Part shown: positions 1 to 5,457 of the stretch, piece after piece
Numbering within the stretch: position 1 is the first letter of the stretch
Layout of the letters: every line of letters begins with the position of its first letter
Assembly (NCBI GenBank): GCA_007125435.1
Contig: SLDF01000331.1
Coordinates: 1-5,564, forward strand
Origin: Saprospiraceae bacterium
Lineage (GTDB): Bacteria; Bacteroidota; Bacteroidia; Chitinophagales; Saprospiraceae
Direction of reading: 5' to 3'
Length of the DNA stretch: 5,564 nucleotides
Program-made: the position numbers and the translations under genes
The notes under the pieces: model-generated
What the model saw: the letters and a program-made list of their open reading frames with translations, nothing else
Told to the model about the DNA's origin: nothing
Databases searched by the model: none

Positions 1-147
1 TATTACGACTCCGAATGGCTTCAAAATAAGGCGCTTCGCTTGATTTCGTTCAATCACCGTAGGAGCGACTATGGCTCATTCACGAAATCACTTATTTTTT
101 TGCCATTCGGACTCTCATTACAATTTTCCAACACATAAACCGGGTTA
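1..147. repeat. Dispersed palindromic repeat, copy 1
   Basis: This copy aligns without gaps to a second copy 2025 bp downstream in the same orientation. The core (14-107) differs from copy 2 at only four positions (31, 37, 99, 101). Weaker similarity reaches from TATTACG at 1-7 to a CGGGTTA motif ending at 147, so the unit may start before the window. The core is a long interrupted palindrome. Its stems are 11-19 with 102-110 (CCGAATGGC/GCCATTCGG), 23-30 with 91-98 (AAAATAAG/CTTATTTT), 41-49 with 82-90 (TGATTTCGT/ACGAAATCA) and 57-62 with 69-74 (one G-T pair), capped by the loop GAGCGA at 63-68. No transposase is present. It resembles REP-type or MITE-type elements in form, but I do not recognise the family. 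It could equally act as a 3'-end RNA hairpin. Confidence 0.9.
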
Positions 148-194
148 GCGATATGAACAGGACTGGCATAGGTAGTGGAGCGCTGGAGGGAGGG

Positions 195-296
195 GCTTGA
201 CTGAATGGTGCGAAGCAATTTGGTTGACTAAATGTCAAGCAAATAATGAAGGAACCGAGCCGCCTCTGGCTCGGCGACGACTAAACTTCATTGACA
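195..296. other. Multi-stem, possibly structured non-coding region
   Basis: Several inverted repeats sit close together here. GCTTGAC (195-201) pairs with GTCAAGC (234-240), or alternatively TTGAC (224-228) pairs with GTCAA (234-238) as a local hairpin. AATGAAG (245-251) pairs with CTTCATT (286-292), enclosing a GC-rich hairpin CCGAGCC (255-261)/GGCTCGG (268-274). No T-tract follows the GC-rich hairpin, so it is not a typical intrinsic terminator. No open frame of note crosses it. It may be a 5' extension of the RNA element downstream, an independent small RNA, or an operator. Function is unknown. Confidence 0.35.
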
Positions 297-301
297 CTTC
301 T

Positions 302-309
302 TAACTTTG
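302..309 (+). promoter_or_regulatory. Possible Bacteroidota -7 promoter element
   Basis: TAACTTTG matches the Bacteroidota -7 consensus TAnnTTTG exactly. It lies about 20 nt upstream of the structured RNA-like element, which is a suitable place for its transcription start. I see no good -33 TTG element at the usual distance upstream, so the call rests on eight bases and could be chance. Confidence 0.3.
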
Positions 310-330
310 TGTTCAATCTTAATAATAAAA

Positions 331-425
331 CTTGACTGCGTGAGTGATAGCAGCGATATGTAGTGAATACAAGCGGATAGCCCGGTCCGCAAGGACACGC
401 CCAAAAGCTAGAAAGGTCACTACGT
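331..425 (+). ncRNA. Structured RNA element, resembles Flavo-1
   Basis: An outer stem ATGTAGTGA (358-366)/TCACTACGT (417-425), nine pairs with one G-U, encloses an inner hairpin. The inner hairpin has GCG (373-375)/CGC (398-400), an asymmetric internal loop containing GATAGCCC on its 5' side, then GTCC (385-388)/GGAC (393-396) closed by a GCAA tetraloop of the GNRA class. A 5' hairpin CTGC (336-339)/GCAG (350-353) may belong to it. From memory, the core GCGGATAGCCC, hairpin, ACGCCC recurs in intergenic regions of Flavobacteria and relatives, and I associate it tentatively with the Flavo-1 RNA motif. The family name is an inference; the stems are directly visible. The + strand is chosen because the GNRA loop reads on it. 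It ends 175 nt before the first gene. Confidence 0.6.
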
Positions 426-511
426 CCTCTAATGTTTGACTTGAATAAAAATAACTGTTTTATAGCGTTTCTTATTTGTAGAGAAATCTTTTATTTTAGC
501 GGAGTATATAG

Positions 512-545
512 ATAGCCCTTGCTCAAAAGCTGAATAGCCCTTGCT
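512..545. repeat. 12-bp direct repeat in the leader of the first gene
   Basis: ATAGCCCTTGCT occurs at 512-523 and again, perfectly, at 534-545, a 22-bp period (two helical turns). The first copy is followed by CAAAAGCT and the second by AGAAA. Both short strings also follow the hairpin of the upstream RNA-like element (402-413). The pair may be tandem binding sites or the remains of a decayed, partly duplicated copy of that element. It lies 55-90 nt upstream of the first gene's start, in its likely 5' leader. Confidence 0.6.
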
Positions 546-600
546 AGAAAATATTGGGTTGGAAGATATATATGGGCTCTAAATCAAAACAAATGTATTT

Positions 601-1500
601 ATGCAGAGAACGGACCGTACGGTGATTCTAGAAGACCAGACGCTGACTGACGGGCTGAAGGATGGACGGCTCACCATGAGTGATGATATGATGCAAGCCA
701 CGGCTCAACATATACTTGATAGTGGGATACAGAGAATGCAAATCGCGATTTTAGGGGATGACAAGCAATATCCTCATGCTAATCACTTTACTAAGTTTTT
801 ATCTGCGCTTCGAATACCGTCTGGCGTAAAGATGACAGCACATGTCTTAAGTAAGGCTGGAATTGAAGAAGCACAAAAAGCGGGTATTGATCACATCACT
901 ATCGGAATGTCGGTCAGTGAGGCTGAGCATATGGCAATCAGTGGTCAGACACTGGAGGAGGCCCGATCAGCATTCATGGCTATGCTGAAAATCGCGAAGT
1001 CTAAGCAGATGAAGGTAAGAGGCGATGTGCGATCGGTTTTTGGCTGTCGTAGAGAAGGCCCTATTGACCCGAGACGTGTAATGTCTCTGGTGCGAGAATG
1101 TCTGGATGCCGGTGTAGATGAGATTGGCCTTGTCGACACAAGTGGAATGGCAGACCCCTTCAGTATGAATGACCTCATGGCAAGTGTAGCCATAGAGGCC
1201 TTTGATGTGCCGAGAGCATTGCACCTGCATAATACGGAAAATAAAGGCCTGGCCAATGCATATGCGGCGGTGAAGACCGAGGTGAGACTGTTTGATACTA
1301 CTCTGGGCGGACTGGGCACATGCTCTTTTTTCAAAGGCTTGCCAGCTAATATTGCTACAGAAGATATGGCCCATATGCTGCACCAAATGGGCTTTGAAAC
1401 TGGAATTGACAACAAAAAAATGGCTGGAGCTGCCCAATGGTTCGAACAAGAAATGGCTACTGAGCTGCCGGGTGCTCTTCACAAAATCTTGAACAAATAA
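601..1500 (+). CDS. HMG-CoA-lyase-like DRE-TIM barrel protein with altered active site
   Basis: This 299-residue protein has the length and layout of the HMGL/pyruvate-carboxyltransferase family, whose members cleave or form C-C bonds using a divalent metal in a TIM barrel. It fits human HMG-CoA lyase with a constant offset of 25 residues at every key site. Metal-site and loop residues are kept: Asp17 (human D42), His208 and His210 in HLHNT (H233, H235), Asn250 in ANIATED (N275), Cys241 in GLGTC (C266), Arg140 (R165) and Asp179 (D204). The catalytic Arg41 is Thr16 and Glu72 is Gln47, so authentic HMG-CoA lyase activity is doubtful; the protein may use another substrate or be a binding protein. 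No signal peptide is seen, so it is cytoplasmic. The ATG at 601 is preceded by A/T-rich DNA and no Shine-Dalgarno site; the conserved TDGL motif by residue 16 rules out later starts. The RidA-family gene starts about 10 nt downstream, so the two are probably co-transcribed. Family call is firm, function is not. Confidence 0.85.
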   Translation: MQRTDRTVILEDQTLTDGLKDGRLTMSDDMMQATAQHILDSGIQRMQIAILGDDKQYPHANHFTKFLSALRIPSGVKMTAHVLSKAGIEEAQKAGIDHITIGMSVSEAEHMAISGQTLEEARSAFMAMLKIAKSKQMKVRGDVRSVFGCRREGPIDPRRVMSLVRECLDAGVDEIGLVDTSGMADPFSMNDLMASVAIEAFDVPRALHLHNTENKGLANAYAAVKTEVRLFDTTLGGLGTCSFFKGLPANIATEDMAHMLHQMGFETGIDNKKMAGAAQWFEQEMATELPGALHKILNK

Positions 1501-1510
1501 ATACTTTGTC

Positions 1511-2068
1511 TTGACACATGCGATTTGGATTTATATCACTGGCTTCTCTCTTGTATCCTTGTGGCTCACAGAGGCATTAGGCCAAACACCTGAAGATAGG
1601 TTGCAGGAATTGGGCATTGAGCTGTCTATGCCCGGTGAACCGGTGGCCAATTATGTACCGGCTGTTCGGTCTGGTCAGTTGCTGTTTCTATCAGGAGCAG
1701 GACCGCTAGACGAAGATGGTCAACTTGTGAAAGGTAAAATAGGAAGAGAACTCACGACAGAAGAAGGCCGGGCTGCTGCAAGGCTAGTGGCTATACGCCA
1801 ACTCGGCGTCATAAAACACGAGCTGGGTGAACTCAGTAAAGTGAAACGAATCGTAAAAGTGAACGGCATGGTCAACTGTACCGAATACTTCGAGCACCAC
1901 CCAGAGGTTATTAATGGGTTTTCTGACCTCATGGCAGATGTATTCGGCGATAAAGGGCTCCATGCTCGTGCCGCAGTTGGTATGAATGCTCTGCCGTGCA
2001 ACCCGGACTATGCAATAGAATTTTCTATTACGGTTTTAAATGGCTTCAAAATAAGTCGCTTAGCTTGA
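1511..2068 (+). CDS. RidA/YjgF-family protein with export-type N-terminus
   Basis: Residues about 30-176 match the RidA/YjgF/UK114 fold, in the branch with motifs ELGIELS, ANYVPAVRSGQLLFLSG, VVKV-like and GFSDLMADVFG. RidA enzymes hydrolyse reactive enamine/imine intermediates; this branch is less well characterised. Arg153 in HARAAVG and Glu170 near the end match the RidA substrate-binding Arg and Glu. A hydrophobic stretch (about 5-20) followed by ALG/QTP suggests export, unusual for this mostly cytosolic family. The start is problematic: TTG at 1511 is the only ordinary start in frame, giving a peptide with no early Lys or Arg. An ATG at 1518 in another frame opens MRFGFISLASLLYP, a better signal peptide, and would join the RidA frame if one T were restored near 1559. 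The last nine codons (NGFKISRLA) and stop lie in palindromic repeat copy 2. No promoter is seen in the 10-nt gap from the preceding gene. Family call is strong; the start is uncertain. Confidence 0.85.
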   Translation: MTHAIWIYITGFSLVSLWLTEALGQTPEDRLQELGIELSMPGEPVANYVPAVRSGQLLFLSGAGPLDEDGQLVKGKIGRELTTEEGRAAARLVAIRQLGVIKHELGELSKVKRIVKVNGMVNCTEYFEHHPEVINGFSDLMADVFGDKGLHARAAVGMNALPCNPDYAIEFSITVLNGFKISRLA

Positions 2069-2172
2069 TTTCGTTCAATCACCGTAGGAGCGACTATGGC
2101 TCATTCACGAAATCACTTATTTTATCGCCATTTAATTCCTCATGACGAAAATCTATCGCATAGTTCGGGTTT
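2026..2172. repeat. Dispersed palindromic repeat, copy 2
   Basis: The core at 2039-2132 matches copy 1 at 90 of 94 positions. It starts inside the RidA-family gene, encoding its last nine residues and stop (2066-2068), and runs into the intergenic region. The stem set is the same as in copy 1. The outermost stem is TTAAATGGC (2036-2044)/GCCATTTAA (2127-2135), where copy 1 has CCGAATGGC/GCCATTCGG, so three consecutive pairs have changed on both sides and pairing is preserved. TATTACG (2026-2032) and the distal CGGGTT motif (2166-2171) are also shared with copy 1. It may act as a 3'-end stabiliser, a weak terminator, or a mobile palindromic element; the sequence does not decide between these. 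Confidence 0.9.
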
Positions 2173-2237
2173 AACATGGCTGTTGAAATCGAAATGATAA
2201 TTGAAATTGAGGATGAATAAGCCTCATACTAAACATG

Positions 2238-2267
2238 AAGTCATGAATACCGTTGGTTTTATGACAT
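2238..2267. promoter_or_regulatory. Possible operator-like inverted repeat before the secreted hydrolase gene
   Basis: AAGTCATGAA (2238-2247) and TTTATGACAT (2258-2267) are inverted relative to each other at eight of ten positions across a 10-nt spacer, ending 16 nt before the start codon. The spacer overlaps TACCGTTG (2249-2256), one mismatch from the Bacteroidota -7 consensus. A regulator site or a small 5' hairpin is possible, but similar short symmetry occurs by chance in A/T-rich DNA. The rest of 2173-2283 shows no convincing promoter. Confidence 0.25.
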
Positions 2268-2283
2268 CGTAAATAAAAGATAT

Positions 2284-5200
2284 ATGCTTCCACGGATACA
2301 ATACATACACAAGGATCTTTCATTTATTGTAATCTGTTTTATGATTGCAAGTCATGCTTTTGCACAGTCATTCTCAGTGGGGACGACGTCAACAACTTTT
2401 GTAGATCCTACGCGTAATAATCGCAATATTCCTTGTGATGTTTATTATCCTGCTGTCAGTGATGGCACGGATACAGATTGGGCTGAAGGACAGTTTGGTC
2501 ATGTTGTTTTTGGCCATGGCTTTCTCATGGCGGTGTCTTCATATCAGACTATAGCATCGAGCCTGGCAGCTTCGGGCTATGTGGTGTTACTACCTTCGAC
2601 TGAAGGCGGGTTATTGCCCTCTCACGAAAATTTTGGCAGGGACCTTGCATTCGTGGCTGAGGACGTCATAGACAAATCCATGGATGAAGATGACTTTTAC
2701 TTTGATAAGCTTACCAGTAACTTTGCCATAGGGGGGCACTCTATGGGAGGCGGGGCGACTTATCTGTCACATCAGTTTTTGACCGAGTCAGCCAATTGTT
2801 TTTTTACATTCGCCGCAGCTGAGACCAATCCATCTTCTACGGCTGCTGTAGGTAGTATTACCGCTCCCAATCTTTTTCTCGCAGGGGAACTGGACTGCGT
2901 TACCCCACCTGATGTCCAGCAAGCTATGTATGACAGTCAAACCGAAGAGGCTTGCAAATACTATGTAGAAATACTGGGAGGATTTCACTGTCAGTTCAAT
3001 GACCCCAGTTTTACATGTAACCTTGGAGAGAGCAGTTGTTCGCCCGGTGGAGGCATCAGTCTCAACGATCAAGTAGATATAGTCTTGTCTTTTCTCATAC
3101 CGTGGCTAGACAGTTGGCTTAATAATGGATGTGAAGAATGGGATGACTTTACGATGTTGGCATTAACATCGCAGGATATTGACTTGGCGTATTCATGCGA
3201 CCTGGAGACTCTCACCGAGCCTACAATAAATACTACGGGACAAATACCGGCATGTCCCGGTGATGAAGTCATCCTGATAGCAGAAGGCACCGGCGATTTT
3301 GTTCCAACATGGAGTAATGGAGACTCAGGTGTGGAAATCTCCGTGTCTGTCCCCGGTGAATATTTCTTTACCATAAGTAATGGTGTATGTACTGAGACCA
3401 GTCCTGTGATAGAAGTGACATATCAGGAGGCGATTTCACCACTTGTAGAGGCACCTCAGGGCAATACCATCTGCCCCGGCGAAACTATAGTATTACAGGC
3501 CATACCGGGAGAGGGTGACATCGTATGGTCAACAGGTAGTACAGGCACAAGTATTGAGGTCTTCGAGCCCGGCACCTATACTTTCACAGAGGAAGTCAAT
3601 GGGTGTGTTTTTGAGTCAACACCTTTCACAGTTGATCAAGTCAATGATCCCGGTGCCATGGTGCTCCACCTTCAGGGTCTATCCATCTGTGGTGGTGAAG
3701 AAGTGACTTTGATGACTAATGGTACATACGAAGATGTGGTATGGAGCGATGGGCAGATCGGAAACGAAATTTCGGTCGCAGTAGCCGGCACCTATCAATT
3801 TGAATATACGTTTGACAATTGCACGTTTGCTAGTCAAAATAGTGTCGACATTAACGAGGTAGTCGCAGAAAATCTAACAGTTCAGTCAGAGGACGATAAA
3901 AACATCATCTGCCCGGGAGGTAATCTGAATCTATTTACGGAAGCTGAGGGAGAGATCGAATGGACAGATTTTCAATTCGGGCCAAGTATAATCATTGCTG
4001 AGGGCGGTCTGTATAGCTTTCAGACCTATATTGAGGACTGTACTTTTTTTAGCGATACTTTGGAGGTGTTTGAAGCTGAGGACTTACAACCATCTGTTGT
4101 AGCTGAAGGGGCGACTATCCTCTGTCCGGGAGATGAGATGACACTATCAGCCTCTGAAGACGGTGATATTGAATGGAGTACAGGGGAAACAGATGCATCA
4201 ATCACGGTCCAGTCCAGTGGCAACTATAGCTATCTGTTGACTGCTCAAGACTGTGTATATGCCAGCGATACCATTGAAGTCATTGTCGAATCCGATCCGG
4301 GATTAAAGGTGGAGGTCTCAGGGGGTGATCTGCTCCTCTGTGAAGGTGATTCTCTCATTCTCAATACCTCATTTTCCGGTGCGGGCGCAGTTTGGTCAGA
4401 CGGTACATCGGCAGATTCCATTACCGTATCAGAACCCGGCCTCTACGCCTATGAGATTCAACTGGAAAATTGTTCTTTTCAGAGCGATACCGTCGAGATA
4501 CAAGTTGTGCATGAACTGGTAGCTACAATTGATGTCCTTGCCGACCTGCCCGGATGTGAGGGTGACACGATACAGTTGATGGCTGAAGTCGCGTCGGGAG
4601 ATATAATGTGGAACACCGGCGATACTGCGACTAATATACAGATCACCACACCCGGAGATTATATGTTCTCTTATCTGATTGATGGTTGTACTTTTGAAAG
4701 TGAGTCGATGGATATTGCATTCATAGACAAACCAATGACAAATATCATTTGGGACGAGATGGCCATCAATTGTCCTGGAGATAGCATCTGGCTGTCCACA
4801 GAAGATATTGATGGAGATGCCATATGGAATGATGATGTACAAGCTGATAGTTTTCTAGTGACGTCCAGTCAGCACGTGAGTCTATCTTTTAGTATTGAAG
4901 AATGTGTATTTCAGATTGATGATGTAGAGGTGACATTTGAAGAGGAATGGACTGCAGGTTCGATCACAGGTCCTGACTCTGTAATGGTGGACATGACTTA
5001 TACTTTCAGTGTAGAAGGCGATGAAAACTGGTCTTACCAATGGACGGGTACAGGTCTTGAAATTTTGTCAGGGCAGGGAAGCCAGATTGTAGAGGTGGAG
5101 GTGCTTCAAGATGCGCCTGCCATTTTAGAGATCGCAGTTTTGATAGATGATCTGTTATGTAAGGATACCGCTGTTGTAAAGTCAGTACTGCTGGAAACCA

Positions 5201-5457
5201 GCGTAAGTACTGTCGATGTCAACCTGCCGGAATATTTAGTCAGATATGGAGAGTCATCCTGGTTTATTGACTTCGAAGATGACCGACCCATAAGGCAATT
5301 GTTGTTGCACGATACACATGGTAGAGTTCTGCATACAATAACGGAAGCTTCTCCTACTGTTGAACTTCATAACCATCACTTGCCGCCCGGGATGTACCTT
5401 TTGAATATCATTACAGATAACGAAAGATCGAGTACCGTCAAGCTGATAAAAAAATAA
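2284..5457 (+). CDS. Secreted multidomain alpha/beta-hydrolase with Ig-like repeats and T9SS-type C-terminus
   Basis: This 1057-residue protein starts with a signal peptide (hydrophobic 12-26, probable cleavage after Ala27 in AFA/QSF). Residues about 30-285 form an alpha/beta-hydrolase: oxyanion-region HGF at 78-80, nucleophile elbow GHSMG with Ser153, acid Asp204 in GELD, and His235 in GGFH. The motifs recall the lipase/esterase, dienelactone-hydrolase and PET-hydrolase clans, so an esterase or lipase is likely; the substrate is unknown. Many cysteines (51, 172, 205, 224, 236, 245, 252, 283, 305) suggest disulfides and an extracellular site. Residues 312-887 are eight Ig-like repeats, 888-970 a divergent PKD/Ig-like domain, and about 975-1057 resembles a T9SS type A sorting domain, ending in GMYLLNIITD then KLIKK. 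T9SS substrates cross the outer membrane and are anchored or released. The start at 2284 fits the signal peptide and follows A-rich DNA (AAATAAAAGA). No partner gene is visible. Confidence 0.9.
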   Translation: MLPRIQYIHKDLSFIVICFMIASHAFAQSFSVGTTSTTFVDPTRNNRNIPCDVYYPAVSDGTDTDWAEGQFGHVVFGHGFLMAVSSYQTIASSLAASGYVVLLPSTEGGLLPSHENFGRDLAFVAEDVIDKSMDEDDFYFDKLTSNFAIGGHSMGGGATYLSHQFLTESANCFFTFAAAETNPSSTAAVGSITAPNLFLAGELDCVTPPDVQQAMYDSQTEEACKYYVEILGGFHCQFNDPSFTCNLGESSCSPGGGISLNDQVDIVLSFLIPWLDSWLNNGCEEWDDFTMLALTSQDIDLAYSCDLETLTEPTINTTGQIPACPGDEVILIAEGTGDFVPTWSNGDSGVEISVSVPGEYFFTISNGVCTETSPVIEVTYQEAISPLVEAPQGNTICPGETIVLQAIPGEGDIVWSTGSTGTSIEVFEPGTYTFTEEVNGCVFESTPFTVDQVNDPGAMVLHLQGLSICGGEEVTLMTNGTYEDVVWSDGQIGNEISVAVAGTYQFEYTFDNCTFASQNSVDINEVVAENLTVQSEDDKNIICPGGNLNLFTEAEGEIEWTDFQFGPSIIIAEGGLYSFQTYIEDCTFFSDTLEVFEAEDLQPSVVAEGATILCPGDEMTLSASEDGDIEWSTGETDASITVQSSGNYSYLLTAQDCVYASDTIEVIVESDPGLKVEVSGGDLLLCEGDSLILNTSFSGAGAVWSDGTSADSITVSEPGLYAYEIQLENCSFQSDTVEIQVVHELVATIDVLADLPGCEGDTIQLMAEVASGDIMWNTGDTATNIQITTPGDYMFSYLIDGCTFESESMDIAFIDKPMTNIIWDEMAINCPGDSIWLSTEDIDGDAIWNDDVQADSFLVTSSQHVSLSFSIEECVFQIDDVEVTFEEEWTAGSITGPDSVMVDMTYTFSVEGDENWSYQWTGTGLEILSGQGSQIVEVEVLQDAPAILEIAVLIDDLLCKDTAVVKSVLLETSVSTVDVNLPEYLVRYGESSWFIDFEDDRPIRQLLLHDTHGRVLHTITEASPTVELHNHHLPPGMYLLNIITDNERSSTVKLIKK
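3217..4944 (+). repeat. Eight tandem Ig-like protein repeats of about 72 residues
   Basis: The repeats occupy residues 312-887 of the secreted hydrolase. Each carries a pattern of CPGD, a hydrophobic strand, GDIxWSTG, SIxV, PGxYxF and a second Cys followed by a short strand such as TFES. First cysteines are at 324, 397, 469, 543, 614, 686, 758 and 830, steps of 71-74 residues. Second cysteines are at 369, 441, 513, 586, 657, 730, 802 and 874, always 43-45 residues after the first. The DNA of the units has diverged, so this is an old duplication, not a recent one. The likely role is a stalk or substrate-, glycan- or surface-binding array. Confidence 0.85.

Noticed and set aside
2..121. ATTAC at 2-6 and 117-121 as a target-site duplication around copy 1
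   Set aside because: The same flanks (ATTACG and ATGACG) occur around copy 2, so they are more likely part of the element than duplicated target DNA.
1..138. Open frame 1 running through all of repeat copy 1 (stop at 136-138)
   Set aside because: The same frame is also open through copy 2, as expected from near-identical DNA, and no start or domain is visible. It gives no independent sign of coding.
1..147. CRISPR array or insertion sequence for the palindromic repeats
   Set aside because: There are only two copies, 2 kb apart, with genes between them. There are no spacers and no transposase.
436..466. Sigma-70-like promoter TTGACT with TATAGC
   Set aside because: The spacing is about 19 bp, and Bacteroidota do not use this consensus for their main promoters.
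945..1482. Two overlapping minus-strand open frames of 156 and 171 residues opposite the HMGL-like gene
   Set aside because: They lie wholly within a gene with strong family motifs and encode no recognisable domain. They are shadows.
2284..3140. Specific call as a PET hydrolase
   Set aside because: GHSMGGG and the triad fit, but the N-terminal part and the His loop (GGFHCQF) do not match the PETase motifs I know. A general esterase/lipase-type hydrolase call is safer.
4429..4842. Minus-strand open frame of 137 residues opposite the Ig-like repeats
   Set aside because: It is antisense to the regular repeat array, has no recognisable features, and the plus frame is clearly coding.
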